DNA from: Desulfomicrobium escambiense DSM 10707
Lineage (GTDB): Bacteria > Desulfobacterota > Desulfovibrionia > Desulfovibrionales > Desulfomicrobiaceae
Assembly (NCBI RefSeq): GCF_000428825.1
Contig: NZ_KE386804.1
Location: 9,546 to 73,545, forward strand
Length of the DNA: 64,000 nucleotides
Direction of reading: 5' to 3'
In this document: positions 50,822 through 59,754 of the stretch, piece after piece
Layout: each line of letters begins with the position of its first letter
Position numbering within the stretch: position 1 is the first letter of the stretch
Position numbers and translations under genes: made by a program
Notes under the pieces: model-generated
Told to the model about the DNA's origin: nothing
Database searches by the model: none
What the model saw: only the letters and a program-made list of their open reading frames with translations

Positions 50822-51748
50822 ATGCTCGAAACTTTCATCCAACAGGGCATCAACGCCCTGCAGCTGGGCAGCTATTACTCCCTCATCGCCCTGGGGTACT
50901 GCCTGGTCTACGGCGTGCTCCTGCTCATCAACTTCGCCCACGGCGACATCTTCATGGTCGGCGCCTACATCGCCTTCTTCTGCGCCACGGCGCTCATGGG
51001 CAAGTACGGCGTCCTCGACGCCGGCATGTCCGGCTGGATCGTGCTGGCCCTGACCGTGCCCCTGACCATGCTCCTAACCTCGGGCGTGGGCGTCTTCATC
51101 GAGCGCGTGGCCTACCGGCCCCTGCGCCTGAAGGGCGCCAACCGCCTCTACGTGGTCATCACGGCCCTGATGATGGGCATCGTGCTGGAGTACGGCAACC
51201 TGGCCATGCTCGGCGCCACCCGCAAGTCCTTCCCGACCCTGGTGCCCCGCGCCATCTTCGAGATCGGCGGAGCCACGGTCACGAGCCTGAAGCTGGCCGC
51301 CATCTTCACCAGCTTCGCAGTCTTCGGCCTGCTGCAGTGGATCGTGACGCGGACCAAGATCGGCATGGCCATGCGCGCGGTGTCCTTCGACAAGTTCGCG
51401 GTGCCGCTGATGGGCATACCGCTCGATATCGTCATCATCTTCACCTTTTTCCTGGGCTCCTCCATGGCCGGCCTGGCCGGGCTGCTCTACGCCATGAACT
51501 TCCCGGTCCTCGACCCGTTCATGGGCGCCCTGGTGGGCTGGAAGGCCTTCATCGCCGCCGTCGTCGGAGGCATCGGCGATATCCGCGGCGCCTTCATCGG
51601 CGGGTTCCTGCTGGCCTTCCTGGAGGTGGCCGTGGCCGCGACCTTCAGCTCCGAGCTGCGCGACCTGATCTCCTTCACCATCCTGCTGGGCATTCTCTCC
51701 TGGAAACCAACCGGGCTCTTCGGCAAGCCCAGAACCACGAAGATCTGA
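50822..51748 (+). CDS. livH: Branched-chain amino-acid ABC transporter permease LivH
   Basis: Integral membrane subunit with about eight helices ('LGSYYSLIALGYCLVYGVLL', 'INFAHGDIFMVGAYIAFF', 'GWKAFIAAVVGGIGDIRGAF'). The last is the EAA-like loop contacting the ATPases. ATG 50822 (308 aa) matches LivH N-termini; a GTG at 50792 just after the hairpin would add 10 residues and cannot be excluded. It forms the channel with LivM. Confidence 0.93.
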   Translation: MLETFIQQGINALQLGSYYSLIALGYCLVYGVLLLINFAHGDIFMVGAYIAFFCATALMGKYGVLDAGMSGWIVLALTVPLTMLLTSGVGVFIERVAYRPLRLKGANRLYVVITALMMGIVLEYGNLAMLGATRKSFPTLVPRAIFEIGGATVTSLKLAAIFTSFAVFGLLQWIVTRTKIGMAMRAVSFDKFAVPLMGIPLDIVIIFTFFLGSSMAGLAGLLYAMNFPVLDPFMGALVGWKAFIAAVVGGIGDIRGAFIGGFLLAFLEVAVAATFSSELRDLISFTILLGILSWKPTGLFGKPRTTKI

Positions 51749-51751
51749 ACC

Positions 51752-52768
51752 ATGAGTCCACGCCTCACCACACCAGCGGCGCTCTGCGCCATGCTCCTGG
51801 GCCTCGTCGCCATGACGCAGACCGGCCTCCTCGGCCAGTACGCGCAGACCTTCCTGTGCACCATGGGCATCTACATGATCCTGGCCGCCAGCCTGAACCT
51901 GGTCAACGGCTACATGGGCGAATTCAGCTGCGGCCACGCCGGCTTCATGGCCGTTGGGGCCTACACGGCCTCCATCGTCGGCGTCATCCTCTTCGTAGGC
52001 GACGAGCACCTTGGCCCGGCGCTGTTGCCCATGAGCCTCGCCCCCCTGGCCTTCCCCCTCATCCTGGCCACGGGTTTCGCGGCCGCGGCCCTGGTGGGCC
52101 TGCTGGTCGCCATCCCGTCCTTCAAGACGCGCGGCGACTACCTGGCCGTCATCACCCTGGCCGCGGGCTACATCGTCAAGAGCGCCCTGGAGAACATCGA
52201 GATCGTCGGCGGCCCCCGCGGCTTCATGGGCATGAAGAAGGTTGTGCTGTCCATCGAGGAGAGCTTCACCGTGCCCTGGATGCTCGTCTGGATCTTCATC
52301 GGCGTGGTGCTGACGATCTGGCTGCTGCGCCGCTTCGTCTACTCGACCTACGGCAAGGGCGTCATGGCCATCCACCAGGACGAGGTCGCGGCCGAGATCA
52401 TGAGCGTCAACACCAACCACATGAAGCTCGTGGCCTTCATGCTCTCCTCGGGTCTGGCCGGGCTGGCGGGCGGCCTCTACGCCTACCTCATCGGCTTCGT
52501 GAACCCGGCCTCCTTCACCATCCTGCGCTCCACCGAGTGTCTGGTCATGGTCTACCTGGGCGGCATGGGCTCCCTGACGGGCTCCATCCTGGCGGCGGGC
52601 ATCTTCACCATCCTGCTGGAGTTCCTGAAGCCCCTGGAGCAGCTCAAATGGGTGGCCATCCCCATGCTCCTCATCGTCCTCATGCAGTTCCGCCCCGAGG
52701 GTCTGATGGGCAACCGCGAACTTTCGGACATCTTCCCCAAACTCAAGCGCTTCTACAGGTTCAAATGA
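51752..52768 (+). CDS. livM: Branched-chain amino-acid ABC transporter permease LivM
   Basis: A 338-residue permease with 8-10 helices. Typical segments are 'LCTMGIYMILAASLNLVNGY', 'GEFSCGHAGFMAVGAYTAS', 'MAIHQDEVAAEIMSVN' and 'GMGSLTGSILAAGIFTIL'. It pairs with LivH to form the membrane channel. It starts 3 bp after livH and ends 1 bp before livG. Confidence 0.94.
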   Translation: MSPRLTTPAALCAMLLGLVAMTQTGLLGQYAQTFLCTMGIYMILAASLNLVNGYMGEFSCGHAGFMAVGAYTASIVGVILFVGDEHLGPALLPMSLAPLAFPLILATGFAAAALVGLLVAIPSFKTRGDYLAVITLAAGYIVKSALENIEIVGGPRGFMGMKKVVLSIEESFTVPWMLVWIFIGVVLTIWLLRRFVYSTYGKGVMAIHQDEVAAEIMSVNTNHMKLVAFMLSSGLAGLAGGLYAYLIGFVNPASFTILRSTECLVMVYLGGMGSLTGSILAAGIFTILLEFLKPLEQLKWVAIPMLLIVLMQFRPEGLMGNRELSDIFPKLKRFYRFK

Positions 52769-52769
52769 C

Positions 52770-53537
52770 ATGGCCCTGCTCGAAATAACCGACCTGACCC
52801 AACGCTTCGGCGGCCTGCTGGCCGTGAACGAGTTATCCGTCCGTCTGGAGGGCCGCGAAATGTGCGCCCTCATCGGGCCCAACGGCGCCGGCAAGACGAC
52901 GGTCTTCAACCTGGTCAGCGGCTTCTACCAGCCCACGTCCGGGTCCATCAAAATCGGCGGCGTCGACACGCGCGGCATGAAGCCGCACCAGGTCACGTCC
53001 CTGGGCGTGGCCCGGACCTTCCAGAACATCCGGCTGTGGAACGACATGACCGTGCTGGACAACATCAAGGTCTCCCAGCACTACCGCCTCGGCTACAGCC
53101 TCGTGGACTCCCTGCTGCGCACCCGGCGCTACGCCGACCGCGAGAAGGCCATCGACCACGAGGCCATGGAGCTCCTGGAGTTCATGGGCATGCGCGACCT
53201 GGCCGACGAGGTGCCGCCCAACCTGCCCTACGGCACCCAGCGCAAGGTCGAGATCGCCCGCGCCCTGTCCATCAAGCCCAAGCTCCTGCTCCTGGACGAA
53301 CCGGCCGCGGGCCTGCCCTCCACCGACGTGGTGGAGCTGATCAGGCTGGTCGAATGGATCCACAAGGAGTTCGACCTGGCCATCTGGATGATCGAACACC
53401 AGATGACAGTGGTCATGAGCCTGTGCCAGTGGATCAAAGTCATCGACTTCGGCGCGACCATCGCCGAGGGCACGCCGGAGGAAATCCGCAACAACCCGGA
53501 GGTCATCAAGGCCTACCTGGGAGATGAGAACATCTGA
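52770..53537 (+). CDS. livG: Branched-chain amino-acid ABC transporter ATPase LivG
   Basis: A 255-residue ABC ATPase: Walker A GPNGAGKTT, Q-loop region 'VARTFQNIRLW', the signature region LPYGTQRKVEIARAL (LPYGTQ replaces LSGGQ, as usual for LivG), Walker B LLLLDEPAAGL and the H-loop IEHQM. It overlaps livF by one base. Confidence 0.95.
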   Translation: MALLEITDLTQRFGGLLAVNELSVRLEGREMCALIGPNGAGKTTVFNLVSGFYQPTSGSIKIGGVDTRGMKPHQVTSLGVARTFQNIRLWNDMTVLDNIKVSQHYRLGYSLVDSLLRTRRYADREKAIDHEAMELLEFMGMRDLADEVPPNLPYGTQRKVEIARALSIKPKLLLLDEPAAGLPSTDVVELIRLVEWIHKEFDLAIWMIEHQMTVVMSLCQWIKVIDFGATIAEGTPEEIRNNPEVIKAYLGDENI

Positions 53538-54259
53538 TGCTTTCCGTCACCAATCTCAAAGTCAGATACGGCAACACCGAAGCCCTGCACGGCATCTCCT
53601 TCACCGTGGACAAGGGCGAGATCGTGACCCTCATCGGCGCCAACGGCGCCGGCAAGACCACCACCCTGCTGTCCATCGCCCGCCTGGGCCCGCCCGAGGG
53701 GCCGAAGATCGTCGAGGGCGACATCACCTACAAGGGCCAGAGCCTGCTTCCCGTTCCTCCGCACGAGATCGTCTCCAAGATGAACATGGCGCTCGCGCCC
53801 GAAGGCCGGCACATCTTCGGCAACCTGACCGTGGAGGAGAACCTGACCCTGGCCACCTACGCCCGCACGGACATGGGCAACGTGCGCCGCGACTACGAAC
53901 GCGTCTACGAACTCTTCCCGCGTCTGGTGGAGCGCCGCAAACAGCGCAGCGAGTCCCTGTCCGGAGGCGAGCAGCAGATGCTGGCCGTGGGCCGGGCGCT
54001 GATGACCGGGGCCGACTTCATCATGCTCGACGAGCCGTCCATGGGCCTGGCGCCGCTCCTCATGTACGACATGTTCCGGGCCTTGAAGGAACTCAATTCC
54101 CAGGGCATGACGCTGCTGCTGATCGAGCAGAACGCGCGCATCGCGCTGCAGTTCGCCCACCGCGGCTACGTGCTCGACACGGGGGCCATCGTGGCCTCGG
54201 GCAACGCCCGGGAACTCATGGACAACCCCGACGTGAAGAAGGCATACTTGGGCGGTTGA
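53537..54259 (+). CDS. livF: Branched-chain amino-acid ABC transporter ATPase LivF
   Basis: A 240-residue ABC ATPase: Walker A GANGAGKTT, signature SLSGGEQQMLAVGRAL, Walker B FIMLDEPSMGL and H-loop LIEQNARI. It completes the livJHMGF transporter. A strong terminator follows. Confidence 0.95.
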   Translation: MLSVTNLKVRYGNTEALHGISFTVDKGEIVTLIGANGAGKTTTLLSIARLGPPEGPKIVEGDITYKGQSLLPVPPHEIVSKMNMALAPEGRHIFGNLTVEENLTLATYARTDMGNVRRDYERVYELFPRLVERRKQRSESLSGGEQQMLAVGRALMTGADFIMLDEPSMGLAPLLMYDMFRALKELNSQGMTLLLIEQNARIALQFAHRGYVLDTGAIVASGNARELMDNPDVKKAYLGG

Positions 54260-54281
54260 GCCCGGCACCACCCTGTTTTCG

Positions 54282-54318
54282 AACGAAGCCCGGGCGCTCC
54301 GCTTGGGCTTCGTTTTTT
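54282..54318 (+). terminator. Intrinsic terminator of the liv operon
   Basis: The 10-bp stem AACGAAGCCC/GGGCTTCGTT (54282-54291 and 54305-54314) with a 13-base loop runs into a T6 tract (54313-54318). Confidence 0.92.
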
Positions 54319-54331
54319 GGCGGACCAGAAC

Positions 54332-54853
54332 ATGGATTACGACAACATCATCCTCATCGGCATGGCCGCGGCCGGCAAATCCACCGTCGGCAAGAGGCTG
54401 GCCAGGGAACTGGGCTGGGCCTTCGTGGACACGGACCTGCTGCTGGAGGCCTGGTGGGGCGCCCCGCTGCAGGCCATCAGCGACCACCTCGGCCGTGACG
54501 CCTTCGTGCGGGCCGAGGCCGAGCAGATCAGGCGCACCTTCCTCAAGAAATGCGTCATCGCCACGGGCGGCAGCGTAGTCTACAGCGACGAGGCCATGCA
54601 GCACCTGGAGACCCTCGGGCGCGTCGTGTACCTCGAATCCTCCTTCGAAGACATCGCCGACAGGCTGACCAACCCCTGCACCAGAGGGCTGGCCATCGCT
54701 CCCGGACAGACCATCAGGGACCTTTACGACGAGCGCGTCCCCCTGTATGCACGCTACGCCCAGGTGCGGGTGCGCACCGACGGCCAGGACCCCGACCAGA
54801 CCTGCGCCGCCATCATCCAAGCCCTATCCGGAAACACCGAGAACCCGTCGTGA
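54332..54853 (+). CDS. aroK: Shikimate kinase
   Basis: A 173-residue P-loop kinase that phosphorylates shikimate in aromatic amino-acid synthesis. Motifs: Walker A GMAAAGKST, the shikimate-binding 'FVDTDLLLEA', 'IATGGSVVYS' and 'VYLESSFEDIADRL'. The usual LID Arg region is replaced by 'NPCTRGLAIAPGQT', common in this lineage's AroL-like proteins. ATG 54332 avoids the terminator; a TTG at 54317 would begin within it. It overlaps the next gene by 4 bp (GTGA). Confidence 0.88.
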   Translation: MDYDNIILIGMAAAGKSTVGKRLARELGWAFVDTDLLLEAWWGAPLQAISDHLGRDAFVRAEAEQIRRTFLKKCVIATGGSVVYSDEAMQHLETLGRVVYLESSFEDIADRLTNPCTRGLAIAPGQTIRDLYDERVPLYARYAQVRVRTDGQDPDQTCAAIIQALSGNTENPS

Positions 54854-55446
54854 CCAAGAAACTTCTGCCCGCCCAGGCCTTCCGCAAGCTGGCCGCCCTG
54901 TATGCCGACATGCAGGACGCCTATGTCCGGCACGCACAGGCCCTGGGCCTGACCTGCGACAACTGCCCGGACAACTGCTGCACGAGCTACTTCCAGCACC
55001 ACACGCGCATCGAGTGGGCCTTTCTCCTGCAGGGGCTGTCCGAACTGCCGCCCGAGCGCCGGGCCGAATACGAAAAACGGGCCCGCGCGTACGTGCGCGA
55101 GGCCGGCGACGCCCTGGCCCGGGGGGAGCGACCGCACATCATGTGCCCCCTGAACGACGACGGCCGCTGCGGCGTGTACATGCACCGCCTGATGATCTGC
55201 AGGCTACACGGCGTGCCCAACCGCCTGCGCTACCCCAACGGGCGCAGCGTGGATTTCCCGGGCTGCTTCCGCAGCCAGGAGCTTTGCGCGTCGGCCGATT
55301 CCTTTCCCGTCCTGGACCGCACGGCCCTCTACACCCGGCTCATGGAGCTCGAGGTGCAGTTCGTGGGGCCGGCCAGAATCCGTTCCCTGCCGCGGGTTGA
55401 TCTGACCCTGGCCGAAATGATAGTCCAAGGCACCCCCCAATCGTGA
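54850..55446 (+). CDS. YkgJ-family Cys-cluster (putative Zn/Fe-chelating) protein
   Basis: A 198-residue protein with the YkgJ-like cysteine pattern: CDNCPDNCC near residue 37, 'CPLNDDGRCGVYMHRLMICRLHG' in the middle, and CFRSQELC further on. A metal or Fe-S cluster is probably bound. Function is unknown. GTG 54850 overlaps the shikimate kinase stop. A lipoprotein gene follows 16 bp later. Confidence 0.85.
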   Translation: MTKKLLPAQAFRKLAALYADMQDAYVRHAQALGLTCDNCPDNCCTSYFQHHTRIEWAFLLQGLSELPPERRAEYEKRARAYVREAGDALARGERPHIMCPLNDDGRCGVYMHRLMICRLHGVPNRLRYPNGRSVDFPGCFRSQELCASADSFPVLDRTALYTRLMELEVQFVGPARIRSLPRVDLTLAEMIVQGTPQS

Positions 55447-55462
55447 AACCACGGAGACCGGC

Positions 55463-55960
55463 ATGCATCCTCGCCTGAAGACGGCCCTCGTCCTGCTGAC
55501 CCTGCTGGTGGCGTCCTGCGCGCACCTGAGCGTCGTTCACCTGGACAAGAAGCCCTGGACCCTGGGCCAGCAGGAAACCCTGGCCATGCGCTACTGGGAG
55601 TTCACCTACACCAGCCGCCTGGAGGACAACAGGCTGATCGTCACGGGCACCGCCAAACCCGTGGCCGATGCCATCCCGGTGTGGGCCACATGGATCCAGG
55701 ACCTCTGGATGCAGATCTATCTTTCCGACGACAGCAGCCGGGTTCTGGCCAAGGATCTGCGCCTCTACCTCCCGACCGGCCTGGATCGCGACAAAGGCGT
55801 GCCCTTCGAATTCCACCTCACTCCCGAATCCCTCGGTTCATCGGGCCCCCTCTTCATCTCCTTCGGCTACCGCATGGAATTGACTGCCGAAAAAAGCACC
55901 CAGGGAACCGCCAACAAGGCCGAGGTGTTCTTCGCCAGCCAGGGCGCCCTGTTCCAGTAG
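55463..55960 (+). CDS. Putative lipoprotein (165 aa)
   Basis: The signal sequence with lipobox LLTLLVASC (Cys19) predicts a lipid-anchored protein. The rest is beta-rich ('YWEFTYTSRLEDNRLIVTG', 'PFEFHLTPESLGSSGPLFIS'), with no recognised domain. The gene is third in the aroK-ykgJ run, RBS ACGGAG. It ends before a perfect 42-bp palindrome. Confidence 0.8.
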   Translation: MHPRLKTALVLLTLLVASCAHLSVVHLDKKPWTLGQQETLAMRYWEFTYTSRLEDNRLIVTGTAKPVADAIPVWATWIQDLWMQIYLSDDSSRVLAKDLRLYLPTGLDRDKGVPFEFHLTPESLGSSGPLFISFGYRMELTAEKSTQGTANKAEVFFASQGALFQ

Positions 55961-55981
55961 GCGCCCCGAACCAACCCAGAC

Positions 55982-56023
55982 GACAGAACGCCCCCGGGAG
56001 CATGCTCCCGGGGGCGTTCTGTC
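55982..56023. terminator. Perfect 42-bp palindrome between convergent genes
   Basis: The halves 55982-56002 and 56003-56023 are exact reverse complements (centre GAGCATGCTC, GC-rich flanks). It probably acts as a bidirectional terminator or transcript-end stabiliser for the lipoprotein gene and the minus-strand gene at 56048. It lacks long U-runs. Confidence 0.75.
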
Positions 56024-56047
56024 AATCCCGCACCGGAAAACGGTCGG

Positions 56048-56530
56048 TCAGTTCATGGTGCCGCGCTCGCCCTGCATCTGGACCTGGAGGGACTGCGCCA
56101 GTTGTCTGGCCCTGTCGGACTCCTTCCACTCCCCGTAGGCGTGCATCCAATAATCGAAACCGTAGATCTTCTGCATGAGCTGCTCCTCATGCAGGTTGGC
56201 CCACGTATCGAAGAGATACATCTCAGTTGAAAACTCCTTGCTGTCCAGCACCCTGATCACGGTGTTGGCAGGGAATTTCTTGCCTTCCAGGTTGAGCTGG
56301 AGAAATTCGACCACGGACTGCTGCGACAATTCCGGGGAAAGGGGCCGATCTTTCACCCGCTCCACGAGTTCCCAGTAATCCGCAAACTGGGCCTGCATCT
56401 GTTTCTGCTGCTCGTCGGTCAGCGCAATGAAAAGTTTTCCGTCCCGTTCTTCGATGAAATAATAACGGAGCCAGAACTCGAAATGGAAAACGTTAGCCGT
56501 GTCGATCAGAGCATCTTGAGGAATAGCCAT
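56048..56530 (-). CDS. Conserved hypothetical protein (160 aa)
   Basis: Soluble helical protein with many aromatic residues (MAIPQDALIDTANVFHFEFW..., 'FDTWANLHEEQLMQKIYGFD'). No family recognised. There is no signal peptide. The ATG follows GGGAGAAG. It is divergent from the MucR-family regulator (160 bp), so it may share regulation with it. Confidence 0.72.
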   Translation of the reverse strand: MAIPQDALIDTANVFHFEFWLRYYFIEERDGKLFIALTDEQQKQMQAQFADYWELVERVKDRPLSPELSQQSVVEFLQLNLEGKKFPANTVIRVLDSKEFSTEMYLFDTWANLHEEQLMQKIYGFDYWMHAYGEWKESDRARQLAQSLQVQMQGERGTMN

Positions 56531-56625
56531 TTTCTTCTCCCTGTACCTTGGTGATCATGAAAACATCTGTGAAAAATCAATTATGAGTACGGCAAAGCAG
56601 AGCAAGAATACGTATCGCGAGGATT

Positions 56626-56653
56626 GTTGACAAAAATATTTGTCGACTATAAT
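56626..56653 (+). promoter_or_regulatory. Promoter with overlapping operator upstream of the MucR-family gene
   Basis: TTGACA (56627-56632) and TATAAT (56648-56653) are both consensus but only 15 bp apart. The -35 and spacer are covered by GTTGACAAA-N4-TTTGTCGAC (56626-56647, 8 of 9 paired). Repressor-controlled or self-regulated transcription is inferred. Confidence 0.7.
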
Positions 56654-56690
56654 ACTGCACATTACAAATACGCGATAGTTGGAGGTTTAC

Positions 56691-57083
56691 ATGGAAGATT
56701 ATGTCAAGCAAGCCCTCGAAATCGTCAAAGCACAAGCCAGTGTGCGCAACATGACCGAGGAAGAGCTGACATCCATGGTTCGTTCGTTGACCGAAGGAAT
56801 CAAGAATGTCGCTGAAGGAACGCAGCCCGAGCCGGTCAAGGCTCCTTCCGCCGATGACGCCAAGAAGGCCATCCGCGAAAAGAGCATCATCTGCATGGAA
56901 TGCGAAAAATCCTTCAAGGTCCTGACCAAGCGCCACCTCGCCACCCACGGCCTCACTCCCGAGGAATACCGGGAGAAATGGGGCTACAAGAAGGGTACGT
57001 CCCTGGTGGCAAAGTCCCTGGCTCGTGACCGCCGCAAGAAGATGCAGGACATGAAGCTCTGGGAGAAACGGGTCAAGAAGTAG
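56691..57083 (+). CDS. MucR/Ros-family zinc-finger transcriptional regulator
   Basis: A 130-residue protein of the MucR family: an N-terminal helical part (EDYVKQALEIVKAQ), then the Ros-type zinc finger CMECEKSFKVLTKRHLATHG (Cys2His-His) and the conserved 'LTPEEYREKWG' and 'LARDRRKKMQ'. Such regulators control surface polysaccharide, motility and other genes and bind AT-rich DNA, often autorepressing. ATG 56691 lies 5 bases after GGAGG. The promoter is AT-rich with an operator-like repeat. A bidirectional terminator follows. Confidence 0.93.
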   Translation: MEDYVKQALEIVKAQASVRNMTEEELTSMVRSLTEGIKNVAEGTQPEPVKAPSADDAKKAIREKSIICMECEKSFKVLTKRHLATHGLTPEEYREKWGYKKGTSLVAKSLARDRRKKMQDMKLWEKRVKK

Positions 57084-57091
57084 ACCACCGG

Positions 57092-57117
57092 AAGGGCGAA
57101 GCGGTTGCTTCGCCCTT
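57092..57117. terminator. Bidirectional terminator after the MucR-family gene
   Basis: AAGGGCGAAGC/GCTTCGCCCTT stem (11 bp) with GGTT loop lies between convergent stops at 57083 and 57120. Confidence 0.88.
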
Positions 57118-57119
57118 TC

Positions 57120-59666
57120 TCATTCCTCCGCCTCGAAGAACTGCGCCATCTTCACCAGGCGCCCCTGCAGCAGGGAAAAGTCCGCATCCACGGCCTGCAG
57201 CACGAACACCGGGCTGACGTACAAGGCCTGCCAATCAAAATCAATGACATACCCGTCGTCGGTCCTCTCCACGGAGCTGACCATGGGCCGCACGTCGACC
57301 TCCCCGGGCTCGCCCTTCTTGGTCAGCTTGGGCACCTTCCATTCCTGTGCCGCCAAGAAGGGCGCAAGGCGTCGCGCGAACCGCTCGCCGTCTGCCGCCT
57401 GGGCGAAGGACAGGGTAAACCGCTCGCGGTTCGAGATGGGCGCCCGCCGCTGGCAGGGCAGTTCATCCACGCGCGCGGCGCGCATGCCGTGAGGCAGTTC
57501 CGCGTTGAGGAGCGCCGGCAACCCCTCGACATCCAGCCGCTCGCGCACGAAGAAGTCCATCCATTCGCACACGCTGCCCACGCCCACGGGCAGGGCCCGG
57601 GCAAAGGACAGGAGCGGAATGGGGTGGAACCCGCCGCTGAAGGCCAGGGGCAGCCGCGCGCGCCGGAAGGCCCGCTCGAAGATGCGCTGCAGCTCCAGCT
57701 GGCTCAGGTACATAGCCGGGCCGGTCTTGGTGTACCACAGCCTGAAGCGCTGCTCCTTGTGCTGCAGGTCCACGGACGGGGCCGGGGTCTCCTCGACCTG
57801 TCCGGGCTCCTCCTGGTCGCGTGTGGTCCTGTTGATGACCGGCACGATGTCCTGCTCCGCGGCCTGGCCGGCCAACTCCGAGGGGCGGCCGTCCAGGGTG
57901 CAGACGCCACAGGCCCGGCAGGAGTCGTAACGGCAGTCCGGCGTGATCGCGCCGTCCAGGGCACGGCGGCGCTCCGTCAGCAGGAATTTGCGGCTCACGC
58001 CCGAGGTTAGGTGATCCCAGGGCAGGGGCTGTTCCGGATCCCGCGCGGCGAGGTAGCTTTCGGCGTCCACGCCGGCCTCGGCAAAGGCTTCGAGCCAGGG
58101 TTCCAGGCGCAGGTGGTCGGTCCAACTGGTGAAGAGCGCGCCCTTGCGGTAGGCCCCCTCCACGGCCGGGGCCAACCGTCTGTCGCCGCGGGAGAAGACG
58201 CCTTCGAGCCAGGTCATGTGCGAGTGGTGCCACTTGAGCTTGAGCTTGCGGTAGGGCCGGAAGATGCCGCGCAGGTAGCCGAGGCGCTCCTCGATCTCGG
58301 CCATGGAGATCTGCCGCTCCCACTGGAAGGGCGTGTGCGGCTTGGGCACGAAGGGCGAGACCGCGGCCGTGATCTGCAGCCGCTTGGCGCCCCGGCCCGC
58401 GCTGGCCGCCACCTTGAGGCAGAGGTCCAGGATGCCGTCCAGGTCCTCGGCCGTCTCCGTGGGCAGGCCGATCATGAAGTAGAGTTTGACCTGCTGCCAG
58501 CCCAGGCGGAAGGCCTTGCCGGTGTGGTCGAGGAGTTCCTCCTCGGTCACGCCCTTGTTGATGACGTCGCGCAGGCGCTGGGTGCCGGCTTCGGGGGCCA
58601 GGGTCATGCCCGTGTGGCGGATCTTGCTCATCAGGCGCATGAGGTCCTCGGAGACCGAACCCACGCGCAGGGACGGCAGGGAGATGGAGACCTGCTCCTG
58701 GCGGCAGTGGCTGTAGGAGGACAGGAACAGGGCCTCCAGGGCGCTGAAGTCGCCGGTGCTCAGCGACAAAAAGGACAGCTCCTCGCTGCCCGTATCGGCC
58801 AGGCCCCGGCCTATGATGGAGGCCAGAACGTCGACCTCGCGCTCGCGCACCGGGCGGTAGATCATGCCCGCTTGGCAGAAGCGGCAGCCGCGCGTGCAAC
58901 CGCGCGCGATCTCCACGGAAAAGCGGTCGTGCACGGGCTTGCCAAAGGGCACGATCTGGCGGGTCGGGAAGGTCGTGCGGTTCATGTCCACCACGACGCG
59001 TTTCTCCACGCGGGGCGCCCCGTCGTGAACAGGCCGCATGGCCCCGCTGCCGTCGTCCTCGAAATCGGACGGCACGTACACGCCGGGGAGCACCGACAGA
59101 CGACGGATCAGCCCGGCCCGATCGACACCATCTTCCCCGGCCCGGGCCATGACCGCGAGCATCTCCGGCAGGATCTCCTCGCCGTCGCCCAGGACCATGA
59201 GGTCCATGAACGCCGCGATGGGCTCGGCGTTGAAGGTGCAGCCGCCGCCGGCCACGACCAGGGGATGCCCTGCGCCGCGTTCGGACGCGCGCAGCGGTAT
59301 CCCTGAGAGGTCGAGCATGTAGAGGATGTTGGTGTAGCACAGCTCGTGGGTGATGCTGAACATGACGGCGTCCAGGCTGCCCAAGGGCGTGTCGCTCTCC
59401 AAGGTGGCCAGGGGCGCGCCGTGCTTGCGCAGCACCGCGGCCACGTCCTCGGTGGGCGCGAAGACGCGCTCGGCGTAGAACCGGTCGTCGGCATTGACGA
59501 TATCGTAGAGGATCTTCTGGCCGAGATAGGACATGCCCACCTCGTACAGGTCCGGAAAGGCAAGGGCCACGTGGGCACGGACCGTCGCCGGGTCCTTGTG
59601 CACGCTGTTGATCTCGGTGCCGAGATAGTGGCTGGGCCGCGAAAAGAGGGGAAGCAGAGCCTTCAT
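57120..59666 (-). CDS. Radical SAM protein (TIGR03960-like) fused to a DUF2344 (TIGR03936-like) domain
   Basis: An 848-residue protein. Residues about 1-200 form the N-terminal domain of this family ('ALAFPDLYEVGMSYLGQKIL', 'VAGGGCTFNAEP'). The radical-SAM core holds CTRGCRFCQAG (CX3CX2C, about residue 258), with 'LSTGDFSALE' and 'LAPEAGTQRLRDVINKG'. A Cys cluster (CRYDSCRACGVC) lies near 585. The C-terminal 240 residues match DUF2344 ('AMYLSQLELQRIFERAFRRA'). The reaction is unknown; the family is widespread in anaerobes, often near RNase G or ribosomal genes. The full-length fusion appears intact. Confidence 0.92.
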   Translation of the reverse strand: MKALLPLFSRPSHYLGTEINSVHKDPATVRAHVALAFPDLYEVGMSYLGQKILYDIVNADDRFYAERVFAPTEDVAAVLRKHGAPLATLESDTPLGSLDAVMFSITHELCYTNILYMLDLSGIPLRASERGAGHPLVVAGGGCTFNAEPIAAFMDLMVLGDGEEILPEMLAVMARAGEDGVDRAGLIRRLSVLPGVYVPSDFEDDGSGAMRPVHDGAPRVEKRVVVDMNRTTFPTRQIVPFGKPVHDRFSVEIARGCTRGCRFCQAGMIYRPVREREVDVLASIIGRGLADTGSEELSFLSLSTGDFSALEALFLSSYSHCRQEQVSISLPSLRVGSVSEDLMRLMSKIRHTGMTLAPEAGTQRLRDVINKGVTEEELLDHTGKAFRLGWQQVKLYFMIGLPTETAEDLDGILDLCLKVAASAGRGAKRLQITAAVSPFVPKPHTPFQWERQISMAEIEERLGYLRGIFRPYRKLKLKWHHSHMTWLEGVFSRGDRRLAPAVEGAYRKGALFTSWTDHLRLEPWLEAFAEAGVDAESYLAARDPEQPLPWDHLTSGVSRKFLLTERRRALDGAITPDCRYDSCRACGVCTLDGRPSELAGQAAEQDIVPVINRTTRDQEEPGQVEETPAPSVDLQHKEQRFRLWYTKTGPAMYLSQLELQRIFERAFRRARLPLAFSGGFHPIPLLSFARALPVGVGSVCEWMDFFVRERLDVEGLPALLNAELPHGMRAARVDELPCQRRAPISNRERFTLSFAQAADGERFARRLAPFLAAQEWKVPKLTKKGEPGEVDVRPMVSSVERTDDGYVIDFDWQALYVSPVFVLQAVDADFSLLQGRLVKMAQFFEAEE

Positions 59667-59692
59667 GGGTCCTTGGAGGGCCGGGTGGGCAG

Positions 59693-59728
59693 AAAAAAAG
59701 GTGGCGCGCCACGCGTGGCCGCTCCACC
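59693..59728 (-). terminator. Intrinsic terminator after the 115-aa gene
   Basis: On the minus strand GGTGG/CCACC (59728-59724 and 59704-59700) encloses a self-complementary GCCACGCGTGGC, and a T7 run follows (59699-59693). Confidence 0.75.
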
Positions 59729-59754
59729 CTCTTTTCCATACCCCCGCCCCGGGG

